From the NCBI GenBank assembly GCA_027924585.1, contig BSBM01000261.1:1411501-1475500 (forward strand): a DNA stretch of 64,000 nucleotides. The letters are read 5' to 3'. Position 1 is the stretch's first letter. Each line of letters opens with the position of its first letter. The DNA is from Larix kaempferi (Eukaryota > Streptophyta > Pinopsida > Pinales > Pinaceae). Positions 36,704-47,989 of the stretch are shown piece after piece. Both the position numbers and the translations under genes were made by a program. The notes below the pieces were generated by a model, which saw only the letters and a program-made list of their open reading frames with translations, was not told where the DNA came from and searched no databases.

Positions 36704-36705
36704 GA

Positions 36706-36717
36706 TGGTATCAAAGA
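36706..36717 (+). other. Primer-binding site, tRNA-Met-like
   Basis: TGGTATCAAAGA, two bases after the LTR, matches the plant TGGTATCAGAGC primer complement at 10 of 12 positions. Confidence 0.8.
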
Positions 36718-37239
36718 TTAAGGTTCAACACTACGGCTGTTGATCCCTTCATAGAAATATAAATCATTGTGTGTACATGTATTTTGTATTTGGAATTAAA
36801 ATGAATTAAAGAAACCTAAAGGTCCCATGGATTCTAATTGATTAGGATGGGAAGTCATTTCCATGACTGTTTTGGGGATTATTTCAAAAACTGCTTTCAT
36901 TGATTCCATTCTATGAAATTGAGGAAGGAGGGAGAAAATCCCTTTTCAGGTTGAATGCTTGCTTTAAATTGTTTCCAATGCAATAGCATTCAATTTTGTA
37001 TTTGTCTGTTTGCCTCCATGGAGGAGAGAAAGGAGGCGCAACCTCTGCCATCTTATATTATTTTGTTGTTTTGTTGTTTTATTCTTGACATGAAAGAGGT
37101 GTAATTTTCTTGACATACTTTTTATGTTTTGTTCTATGTGAGTATGATCTCTAAGAGGCTTACCTCTGTAAAGAAACGAAGCAAATATTTCCAGAAAATT
37201 CTAATTGTTTTTGAAATTCTGAAAATTTTCTAAGTATCT
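36718..37239. other. LARD internal sequence, 5' part
   Basis: No coding or repeat structure recognised. Contains a 'ttattttgttgttttgttgtttta' run near 37055-37080. Confidence 0.6.
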
Positions 37240-38165
37240 ACTGCTAAGGCTGCGGCGGCAGAATTAATGATACGTTTTGCATGCGGCAACGGCAATTTTA
37301 ACTTTAAAATCTGCGATGCGAGCAGCGCGCGCGGTGAAAGTAATGTTAAATTCTATGACACTAGCGGTGGATCTAAGCTTAAAATTTACGCGTGGTGGCA
37401 ATTTTAGGCTTAAAAGTTGCGATGGAGGCTTGAGCGCAACGGCGATTTTAGCCTTAAAACCTGCGACACAGTCGCAGCAACGAAGGCTTGCGGGCACAGA
37501 AGTTAAGGTTATCTTTTGCGACACAGTCGGCGGAGAAGTTGGTAATTCTGCACCAAAAGGAAGAGAAAATCTCAAAAAATTTCTCACTGTTTTCGAAATT
37601 TTGCATAAGGGTTGCAGCGGCAAAAATTAGACTAACTTTCTGCACACACAGTCGATGATTTTAATGTTAAAAATCTGCGATGTGGCGGCAGAAGTTACGC
37701 TAATTTTCTGTGACGCGGCGGCAAAATTTTCTGCGGCGTACGCGGCAATTTTAACGCTAAAATATGTGATGCGCGCGGTGTGGCGGTGGCAATTTTAACG
37801 CTAAAATTTGCGATGCACGCAGCGCGGCGGCGTCAATTTTAACGCTAAAATATGCGATGCGCGCGGCGTGGCGGCGACAATTTTAATGCTAAAATCTACG
37901 ATGCGCGCAGCGCAGCGGCGACAATGTTAACGCTAAAATTTGCGATGCGTGCGGCGGCAATTTTAATGTTAAAATCTATGACGTGCACGGTGCGCGCGGC
38001 GAAAATAACCTTAAGATCCACGACAAGGGCGGCAAATTTTAGCTTAAAATTCTGCGACACAGGCGGCGCTTTTTAAGCTAAATATTCACGACACCGGCGG
38101 CAAAAATAACGATAAGATCTGTAACACGGGCAGCCATTTTAGCCTTAATATTTGCACCAAACGAG
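37240..38165. repeat. CpG-rich 44-bp minisatellite inside LARD
   Basis: Modules of 'caattttaacgctaaaat' plus a GC-rich half ('gcgatgcgcgcagcgcggcggcga') repeat with a period of exactly 44 bp at 37746, 37790, 37834, 37878 and 37922, then 37958. More degenerate copies extend from about 37245 to 38140. Each unit alternates an AT-rich, nearly palindromic half with a CpG-dense half. Minus-strand and plus-strand open frames here (for example 37264-37623) come from the repeat structure. CpG density is far above the rest of the window. Confidence 0.9.
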
Positions 38166-41100
38166 GAAAAGCAGTGGGAGCAGTAAGGCAATGCCGATGA
38201 AAGGGAAATCTCTCACCTTAAACCATTTATGTTTATAACATAACAATTGTATGCTTGGAAAATATCATGAATGAATGTTATACACGTGAATACATATATT
38301 GAATTTCTACTTGTGAGAAGATCATAGCTAATAATTGCTTGTGTGCATGGTAGAGAGCCCATGAAATTGGATCAGCTATTATGTGGAAGACGAAATTCCA
38401 TGCTACAATGAGGAATTGGAAGGGAGAATTCCTCCACTACCCTCTTGATATTATATTTATAATTCTGAAGTGGTCGTGCATATAAATTATGGCATAGGAA
38501 TGCTGAAATGCAAGAGATTATATAGATGATATGACTATGCACTAGTAGGCATATTAAGAAACATTGCACGGTGCATGTGAAATGTTTGTGCATGAATAGG
38601 ACATTGCATATTGGTAAAATAGTGAGGTTTCACATATGCAATGAGCCAATTGAGATAATTATGGTGGTTGCTAATAATTAGTTGTGTCCGCATTAGTTGT
38701 AGGACAAATACAATCAAAACATGGCTAAAGAAGTTAATGACATTGTTGCACGTGACCAACGACCTTATGAGGATAGGATGGTGCAACAAGTCCATGATCA
38801 TGATGTTGGCAAAAGGACTAATTAGCCTTGGTAAGAGGCCAACTGATCAAGTAACATCAAGCGATGTTAATAATAGCCATGCAGGTAATGGTTATTTGTG
38901 CTTAATTGCATGAATGTTGAACAAGGATTTGGTGAGATCCCTTCAACTATGTTTTGAACTATGATGATTTGGTTTGCATATGGTATTGAGTGCCCGAATG
39001 GGACTGTTAACCTACCAAGTATGGTGAGGTATGGGTAAGTGAAGGCAATGATCCTTAGACCCTATAATTGCTTAGAAATATAAATGCATTCATATGAAAT
39101 TATGTCATGCCATGACGGTTGTGAGTTTAACAACCGAAGCAAGTGAGGACTTATGGCCCTGTCATGGTAATACATGGTCAGGCCATAATATGTTTGAATG
39201 CATAGTACTCATAAATTAATGCAGGGTTGCATTGAGGAGATGTGCATTAAAATATTATGTACAATCTTGTGGTTATATTGAGTGATTGCACACTAAAAGA
39301 TTATGTGAGTGATGTAAAAGTGCATGCATATGTATAGGTGCACATGTTGAGATGCATTGTGTGAATGCATGATTGTGGTGTATGTTTCATTACAACTAGA
39401 TAATAGATGGAATGGTGAACTATTGTCAATCCTAAGATCATTTCGTGAGCTGCTATGAATGCAAGAGAATGATTGCATAAAATAATGTAATTAAACCATG
39501 CAACTCTAGTATGGTAATGATTCACATGAAGTAGATGATTTTGGTGATATTAAATGCTTCAATGACTGTGGCAGCAATGAAATATTATATGCATAGAGAC
39601 TTACAAAGCGTTTGGCTGATGGAAGTTTCATATTTCAGGTAGATTGTTTTGGGCATGGCAAATATGGGTAATTCTATGATGAAGATGGGAATCTACCGTG
39701 AGCAAGAGCCAAATGATATGAGAACAGACTCATGGCTAAGCGAATCAATTTCTGTAGAGGACAGAATTGCTATTCATACTTGAATTTAATTATCAATGCC
39801 ATTGACTGATTAGAGAAATCAGATTTGAATTTTATTGTTAAATGCTGCTAACTGTTTGGCTATTTGATAAATGTGCCAGGAAGACACATTGCAGGAAGAC
39901 CAAGAGTGATGGCCTGCAAAAGCAAAACTAGATGGGAAAGACCCCATGCTTTGGAAATGGGTTTCGGGTGAAATGCCATTAATAATATCTCAACCAAACC
40001 GCATGTTGGTAAACCATGAGAATGATATGGTAAAGCTATGCCTAGAAGGCATGTGAGATACATCTTCAAAATGAATGAGTATTATGTGACCCTAGACAAG
40101 AACATGCATGTCTAAATTATTAGGGTTAATATGCAGAGCATGCTCTGTCTTATTTATATCATTGCAGACTGCTTGAGTATGATTAGGGCCTACATGGCGC
40201 ACATCGGAAAGGGGGTGCACACCTTTTCTGGTGCTGGGTCATGATAGGGTTTTCAATATTGACTACACCTAAGGGAATGGACGCATTCCTAGTGTTTCAA
40301 TACTTGATAGTGAATGATATGGATTATGGTTACAAAATTGAATAGCAATACTGATGAGCTTGCTTATCCTTCTTGTGTTGGCAGCCTACACAGGTGCAGA
40401 TTGATACTGCACATTAAGAGGCAAAGTGAAGAAGGGTACGCAAAAGGACTGTATAGGAATTGATAACCTTTCTATGCTCACACGAAATATTACCAGAAAG
40501 GATGGACAGGCCCGAAGAACTGTGTAATAAGAAGAGGTATCATCCTTGTGTGAGTGGGGTCATGCTAACCTGTAGTCAAGAAAGTCACCTATAAAGTTCC
40601 TAAAAGGAACCACCGATTTGCACCAGAGAAGGAGTGACGTCCTTGTATGAATGAAGAGTTGTGTGTGTGAAGGGTTGTGGTGTAAGAAGGTGTGGTGACA
40701 TTGGTGAAGGCATAAAATCTCTATTGAGACAACAGTAGGAGGGCAAGCGCCAAGACTGACTGGAAACCCTGAGATTCTTATGGCTCCATAGTAGAGCCTT
40801 GACCTATAATGGTTAGGTGGCGCAATTTCCTTCCATTGGTCAATAACCCAGACGAATGTGATGGCTCAATAATGGAGAGGGCCAACTAGGTATGGGACTG
40901 GTTGGGCACCACCAAATTCTTGGTAAATCCAGTCGATGTGAAGGTGTACTGGTGAAGCATTAACTACATCCAAGTCCATAGGCGATCCCAAGGCTTGCAA
41001 AGCGAAGCAGGATCCTGTGGACCAGAGGGGAAACGCACAATATAGATAAGTATTCAGTTTCATTTATGTCTTGAAGATTTCAGGTATAAGTCTTCTAACG

Positions 41101-41177
41101 ACTAAGCTGATACACTATTGTTTCTTTGTTGGAAACCTTGGTAATTCCAGGAAAGCAGGGACCCTGAAAGAACTACA
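38166..41177. other. LARD internal sequence, middle part
   Basis: About 3 kb of AT-rich sequence without recognisable proteins on either strand, only short frames. Several stretches echo each other loosely ('gtgtgtgaagg', 'gcatgtgagat'), but no clear tandem array was found. It is presumably structural or regulatory RNA of the element. Confidence 0.6.
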
Positions 41178-41330
41178 ATTCTTGATAAAACCAGCGAGTA
41201 ACTGGTTATGCACTATAAAATTCTTGATAAAACCAGAGAGTAACTGGTTGTGCACTATAAAATTCTTGATAAAACCAGAGAGTAACTGGTTGTGCACTAT
41301 AAAATTCTTGGTAAATCCAAAGAGTAACTG
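41178..41330 (+). repeat. 42-bp tandem repeat (about 3.5 copies) inside LARD
   Basis: Units start at 41178, 41220, 41262 and 41304 ('attcttgataaaaccagagag' + 'taactggttgtgcactataaa'). Because 42 is a multiple of three, the plus frame 41071-41331 stays open and would repeat a 14-residue unit (FLIKPESNWLCTIK). I see no other evidence that it is translated. Confidence 0.9.
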
Positions 41331-42760
41331 ATGCTCGATAAATTCAGAGAACAGTTGGTGGGAACATTAACCACTTGATGTTGTGGAGCAGCCGATGTGG
41401 TGGCCAAACATTCCTTAATTAATTGATAAAACCCAGTCGGCATACTGTCCTGGCATTGCCTATTCGAATGGTTGTGGAGTAGCCTACATTCTTGCCCAAC
41501 ATTCATTATTGTATCCACAGGAAATCCAATGCTTGGAAAGCAAAGAAAGATCATGTGGAATAAAGTGAAGACATCCAATACAGATAAGTATTTGGTTATC
41601 TTGCAACTTCTTGCTTATGAATATACATGTATATGTGATTTGGATCTAATTTCCTAAAATTTTGTTTAAAGAGAAGCTCTATGAAAATAAACTAAAACAT
41701 GTGAATTGATTCAATGTTTGAGTGTAGGTATTGTTGGAAGCAAGAACCAGGAAGGCATCATAGGGATGCATATGGACATATGACCGTCCTAAGGAGCTCA
41801 ATATGAGCGGTGATAAAAGATGGTGCTATTGAACATGAGTGGGTCCTATCAACCAGAGGTTCTCTAAGCAAAATGGGAAGGGGTACCCAAGTTGAAAAGC
41901 ATTAGACAAACCTTAGACACTAAGTGGCATAGCCAATAAAGGGCAATTCAAGCATTCACATTAAATTGAAATAGACTAAGGAGCATGAAACCACAGTGAT
42001 GGCATAGCTCCGTAATAAAACAAGACTAAGAGGGAGAAACTCTTACTCTTCTCTTTCCTTTTTATTGATGCATTTATAAAACAAAGAATTGTTGAATGGA
42101 TGTCATGACTAGAAGAAGAATGTGTTTATTTGCTTGAATTAAATTGTGAATGCTAAAATAGTTATTTCATTGTGAAAGGATGAACATGAAAGAGATCATG
42201 TGTATGTTAGGAAAGCATGAAAAAAATTTGGAAGTCGCATGAGTGAAGCATGGACGTTCCATGTCAATTGGGAAATAATTGACTAATTTTAATATTGTGT
42301 TATGCTTGTCCTAACAGGAATTGGCATGATGAGTCTCACAGGTGAAAAATTGAAAGCCATTGATTGCAGTTATTACTATCCAAGTGTTGCTGGTGAGAAA
42401 AGTGAGATCCAGTCATGCACCATGATCATGGCAGCAGACCAAAAGCTATTTGATTTGGCTGAAAATATTCCTCAAATAGTTGCCAGGACAGCAAGAAAGA
42501 TGGCAACCATGAAATTTCAAACTTGCAGAGTAGCTGGAAGGTGAATAAAAGGAAGGGATTGCTATGTAGCAATTCCCACCTGTAGAGATGGAAGGTCAAA
42601 GCCAGCAGGAGCAGTTGTGGAAGCCAAAGGACTTGCTTTTGAAGGTTCAAAGTAAAGAGATGAAACACCAGACAAACCTACCACCAGTTGTGAATTTTGA
42701 GGCATGTGTAAAGTGGGTATATATTCTAAAGTATTGGAACACCGAGGACAGTGTTATTCC
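41331..42760. other. LARD internal sequence, 3' part
   Basis: No recognisable coding sequence. Open frames at 42302-42544 (plus) and 42426-42668 (minus) overlap each other and match nothing I know. Confidence 0.55.
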
Positions 42761-42773
42761 AAGGGGAGGGGAA
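42761..42773 (+). other. Polypurine tract of LARD-like element
   Basis: AAGGGGAGGGGAA immediately precedes the 3' LTR at 42774. Confidence 0.9.
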
Positions 42774-44547
42774 TGTAACGTCTCCATCTTGACCCCATTG
42801 CATTAAAATGTAAATGATGTAATATTGTTATAAAATCATGGTGAGGAGCTCAAGGCCAAGGCCCTGCCATCGATTTATTGATGCATATGGTTTACGTGCT
42901 AGCCAGGCACATTGAAATTTCAAATATCTTGAAAATATGCATTTAATAAAATACCCACAACTAGCTATGCAATGCAACAAGAGATGGGAGCATGATTTTA
43001 CAAGGAATTGGGAGGTAAATATTCAAACCCTTCAGCCAATGAAGTCAAGCCAAGTGTCAATGAGAGAAACCATCAACCATCAACTACCCATGTTGACTTT
43101 GGTGCCCAATCATTCATTTCTCCCAAGAGTTGGGTGAAATAGTTAATGCCTTGGGGATTGGGGAGGCATGGCTGTCCAAATTCGAGTATGGGCAAGCCAC
43201 CCTCATGAAAAATCATGTTTCTCCTTTTTGGGCAAGAAAACACCCACGAATTGCCTTCCAAAGCCATTATTCATGATCAGACTTCACTCTCTCACGTTTT
43301 GGAAGCTTGCTGAGCCTTTTTCTCATGGAGTACACTGTAAATTCACTAGTTTTCAAGCTGAGAATCCTGTTTTTGTGATGGTTGGACTATGGGGAAAGAA
43401 GAGAATCCATTGAAAATCTCAATAGATAAGTTTTGATAGCTTGTTGTTCCATTATTGTTGTAAAAACGTTTTTGAATTTCCAGATTTGGGTTTCATTTGT
43501 GGAAAAATCATTTTTATGAACCCAGCTGTTATCTCCTACCTCAGAAATCGTTTTTGAATGTTTCCATCAACTGTGTGACTGTGTATATGTCAATTTCGGG
43601 TGCCAACCTGTCATAGTTTTGCCCAAAATTCGTTTTGGTTCCTTACTGCCAGTTAATGACTGTGTGAAGGTCGTTTTGAGAGCTTCCGTCTATCACATCA
43701 ATGACCCGAATTGTTTGAATGTTTACATCGAATTGTATGACTATGTGAAGGCCATTTTTGGCCCTAGAATGCCCAAAATCATCTTCTGAATGCCCATAAT
43801 CATTTTTCTGAAAACGATTTGCTTTCCCGGGGTTGTTTTTCCCTTCTCCCATTTCGTTTTGGTTGCCCACGTTTTTTCTGAATTGGTAGAAACCTCATTT
43901 TGGGCATCCCACTATAAAAACATTTTTCTACATGCCCAACACTTATGATTTTGTTGTTATGTGTATCCATGCCCAGTTTATGAGTTTTCCTTGTGTAGGA
44001 GATTGTTGGGGTTGAAATGGGTTTCCATTTTTTTGGCTTGAGCTTGAGTGGAAGCATCCACAAATGAAGAGGGTTCATATTTAGCCTAATAAACCCAGTT
44101 GTGGACTGGCTTGGCTTAAATGCAAATGATTATTTGGTTGTGTATGAGCTTGAAATACCCTTTTCCTTGTAGATATCATGCCCAGCTCGAGGGTGGTCTC
44201 TGAGTGCTGAAATAATATAGGCTGGGTAGAGACCTACGGTTGGGAGGAACGTTGCAGCGACATAGCTAGTTGTTTGGGACAATTGCACAACGAAGATAAG
44301 TGTTCTTTGTCTCTGTATTTTACTTTTGCAATGTTTAATTTGATGATTATATTGATATGTTGTATGCATATAAAATGTGTGTGGATGATTTGTTTATTTC
44401 TGCTATGCATATTCAATTGAGTTGCATCTGCACACAATGGTTTTTAATAGTGTGAATCCAATGAATGGGTTGAGTTTTTATGAAAAACCCCATAGATTGG
44501 CATCATGTTCCCTCCCTTGCCTTGTATGGATGGGTGGGTACGTGACA
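42774..44547 (+). repeat. 3' LTR of LARD-like element (1774 bp)
   Basis: TGTAACGTCTCC ... GGGTACGTGACA, the same length as the 5' LTR with scattered substitutions, followed by the ATATA duplication. Confidence 0.96.
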
Positions 44548-44552
44548 ATATA

Positions 44553-47277
44553 TCGGTCCAGATTGCTCCCCTAAAGAGATTCGTATTTACACCGATCTGT
44601 TTAAATAATTTCGGGATGTGTTTTCCTGGTCATACGAGGAGATGCCAGGTATTGACCCTAGTATTATTGAACATGAAATTAAGACTTGCACCAATGTTAA
44701 GCCTATTTGAAAATGACTTCGAGCTGTTAATCCTAGGAAGGCAGCCTCCATTAAGGCAGAAGTAGAGAAACTGCTTAAGGATGGTTTCATCTACCCAGTT
44801 CCCCTTACCAAATGGGTATCCAACCTCGTTCTCGTGGATAAGAAGCAGGGAACCATCCGTGTGCGCACCGACTTCTGTGATCTGAATAGAGCATGTCCTA
44901 AAGACAACTTCCCCACCCCATTCATAAACCAAATCTTGGATGAGTGTGCAGGAAGCGAAGTTTTTTCGTTTATGGACGGTTTTTCAGGCTACAATCAGAT
45001 CCAAATTAAACCCGAGGACCAACATAAAACTGCATTTATATGTCCTTGGGGAACCTTTGCATACCAAAAAATCCCTTCGGCCTTAAAAATGTCGGAGCTA
45101 CATTTCAGCGGGCCAAGACCTATGCATTTCACGATATTAAACGTATAATGGAAGTTTTCTTGGACGATCTCACTACTCATTCTCGTAGTAGAATAGATCA
45201 CCCAAGTCACCTCTGTCTTGTTTTCGAGAGATGCCGCCGATATAATATTCATTTGAATCCAAACAAGTGCATCATTTGTGTGAAAAGAGGTCTCCTTCTA
45301 GGGTTCATAGTATCGAAGGAAGGTATTCGAGTCAATCCATTAAAGGTTGAGGCAATACTTCATTTGCCTCCCCCGCGCAATTTGGTTCAACTTCAGAGAT
45401 TCCAAGGGAGGGCTACTTTCTTATGTCGTTTCATTGTAAACTATGCCAGTCTTACTAAGGGTTTCACGCGATTATTGAAGAAAGACACCCCTTTTATCTA
45501 GGATGAGCGATCCCAACAGTCTTTTGACGCCCTTTAGAAAGCCTTGGTATCGTCCCCTCTGCTTAGTCCACCCGACTATGCAAGAGATTTTTTGCTTTAT
45601 GTGGTCGCATCTCAAGAGACGATTGGTATGGTCTTGGTTTAGGTGGACGATGTGCTTCAAGATCATGTTGTATACTATCTTAGTTGAAACCTAGTAGACG
45701 TTGAACTAAGGTATTCTCACATTGAGAAACTGGCCCTTGTGACTGTACATGCAGTCCAACGATTACGACAATATATTTTGCTTAGGAAAACCATAGTTAT
45801 AGCACATGTCAATCCATTTCAGTTCATGCTCTCACGACATCTAATTGGGGAGAAATATAATAAATGGATTGTCATCCTTTAGGAATTTGATCTTGATTTT
45901 GCTTTGGCGAATTCGGTGAAGTCCTTGGTTTTCGCGGAGCTAATATCGGATTTTCCGAGACTTGATGAGGAAGAGGTCCATGAAGACTCATTTGTTGATG
46001 AGCATTTATTCCTTATCTCGTCGACAGACCCTTGGTATGGATACATCATTATATATCTCCAGACTCTGAAGTTCCCTTCGCATTATTCGCGAGATGAGAA
46101 ACGACGTGTGAGACACCATGCCAAATATTATGTCATCATCAGTGAAAATTTGTATCGCTGAGGAAAAGAATCTATCCTACGTCATTGCTTAACTCATGAG
46201 GAAGTGGAGCTACTACTTAATGACTTCCATAGAGGAGCATGCGGTGGTCACTTATATGGGCTTGCGACAATCCAACGTATCTTGTGAGTGGGCTATTTTT
46301 GGCCTACGATCTTTAAAGATTGTATTAATGCTGTAAAGAGATGTCACCCTTGCTAGGTGTTTTCTCTGAATGTACACTCACATCCTACTCCTCTCCATCC
46401 GGTCGTCACCATCGGTCCCTTCACCAAGTGTGGGGTTGATTTCATGGATTGCAACCCAGCTTTGGTTGGGGGGCATCATCATATCATAGTGGTCGTTGAT
46501 TACTTTACCAAATGGGTTGAGGCCATGCCAACCGTTAAAGCCGGTGGTGCAACAGCATCCCACTTCGTATTAAATCAAATTATAGCTCGATTCGGTATCC
46601 TGAAAGAGATTGTCACTAACCATGGCAGTCACTTTCAAAACAAGATGATGGCGGAATTATCACTTAAGCTTGGGTTCAGACAAGATCACTCATCTTCATA
46701 TTATCCCAAAGCGAATGGCCAGGTTGAGGCAATTAATAAGTCCCTTAATGCCATTCTCCAAAGGACCATCCGACAAAGCAAGAGTAATTGGCATATTATG
46801 TTGTATCCTACTTTGTGGGCTTATCGAACCATAGTAAAGACTTCCACCGGCTTCTCGCCTTTCCAGTTAGTTCATGGTGTGAAGCCCATCTTACCGATTG
46901 AATGCAAAATTCCTTCTTTGAATTTAGCCATAGAACTCATGCCTGACACTTCAGAAGTAGAGCATCGCTTAGTCTACCTCGAGCAACTTGACGAGCAGCG
47001 TAGGGATGTCTCTATAGCAATAGAGGCCAACAAACGTCATGTTGAGGTTCAATACGATAGGTCTGCCTGTCCCCGATAATATGTTGAAGGTGACTTGGTT
47101 CTCCTTTATGACCAAGCTAAGGAACCCCTAGGGGCAGGAAATTTCAACCCAATGTGGCACGGTCCTTACGTTGTGAGGCGTGTCCTTGAGCAAGGAGCCT
47201 AGGAGTTAAAGGATTATAAGGGGAACGCCCTGAAGGAGCCTAGAAATGGGCTCTACCTTAAGCGGTATTATGCTTGA
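44553..47277 (+). pseudogene. Tat pol: reverse transcriptase, RNase H, integrase
   Basis: RT opens with GPDCSPKEIRIYTDLF and continues with EEMPGID, LVLVDKKQGTIRVRTDFCDL and FSFMDGFSGYNQIQI. A one-base loss near 45076 shifts the frame before NPFGLKNVGATFQ. The active site reads EVFLDDLTTHSRS (FLDD in place of YLDD) at about 45160. RNase H is stop-ridden (about 45500-45890). The integrase zinc finger (H..GGHLY..C..C, about 46190-46355), the core (VDFMDCN, IVTNHGSHF, GQVEAINKSL; D, N, E, with the middle Asp replaced by Asn) and a C-terminal SH3-like end (VLLYD..WHGPYVVRRV) follow to about 47277. Stops are mostly TAG at expected Gln/Trp positions and TGA at expected Arg positions. Confidence 0.9.
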
Positions 47278-47386
47278 GCTTCTAGCTCGAGTTGATACTT
47301 TTGTAAACTAGTGTATAGTTTTTGTACATAGTTTAGATTTCCTTTGATTTTTCAAGTCTGTTGATTCGGTTCCATTTGGTCGACAG

Positions 47387-47812
47387 ATGTCAGCAGAATC
47401 TCCAGTGTTATTAGGATTCGCGGATGGGGCTAACCATCATACGCAGAGACTAGCTTCTGCTGTGTGGGTTATTTACTCGCTCGACTATCAGATTGTGTCT
47501 TCAGGAGGTGCTTGTCTCGATCCTACATCGAACAATGTGGCTAAGTATAGTGTTGTTATCGAGTTACTTCACGATGCCATTTCAAATGGTATCCAGTCTT
47601 TAGAAGTCCTCCTGGATTCACAACTGGTTGTGTCTCAGTTGAACGGCCAGTATTGTGTAAGGGATCCTACATTACTAAGGAGGTTCTTACGGGTAAGACT
47701 CTTGGAGCGTCAATTTGTTTTTATTACAAATATTCATGTTCCGAGACATTTTAATCACGTAACTGATGCATACGCTAATTATGTCCTAGATTGGAATTTG
47801 TCACATCAATAA
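47387..47812 (+). pseudogene. Second RNase H (aRNH-type) of Tat element
   Basis: An open 141-codon frame 110 bp after the integrase end, starting MSAESPVLLGFADGA. It follows the archaeal/plant-type RNase HI layout: FADGA (first Asp), SNNVAKYSVVIELL where AEY is usual (catalytic Glu changed to Lys), LLDSQLVVSQLNGQY (Asp) and HVTDAYANYVLDW (Asp). An extra RNase H downstream of integrase is a known trait of several Tat-group elements. The frame is intact, so decay is seen only at the catalytic Glu. It would degrade RNA in RNA:DNA hybrids during reverse transcription. Confidence 0.85.
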
Positions 47813-47989
47813 AAGAAGCACACAAATAACATTCACACATTTGTACACACATAATATAGCATAATCGGAAATAGGTCATAGTTTTCATTATCAAAATAAT
47901 ATGTCCAAAATGTTGTGTCATAGTACAAAACCGGAGCTCGTAGCTCTCAAATATACAATCTGATACAAAATAGTGAGACCCCATGGCAT

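Larger units (their letters stand above)
34925..44552 (+). mobile_element. Large non-coding LTR retrotransposon (LARD-like), TSD ATATA
   Basis: The element is 34930-44547 (9618 bp) with ATATA at 34925-34929 and 44548-44552. LTRs are 1774 bp each, start TGTAACGTC and end GTGACA; about 7 differences occur in the first 255 bp (near 3%). A tRNA-Met-like PBS and a polypurine tract are in place. The 6.07-kb internal region shows no gag, protease, RT or integrase in any frame, so it must have used proteins from another element. It carries its own internal tandem repeats. It sits in the pol of the Tat element. The solo LTR at 5032-6321 is a relative. Confidence 0.95.

Noticed and set aside
37264-37645. 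Overlapping open frames of 110-120 codons on both strands in the GC-rich LARD segment
   Set aside because: They arise from the 44-bp repeat with its high GC and lack of stops; no conserved residues and both strands open equally.
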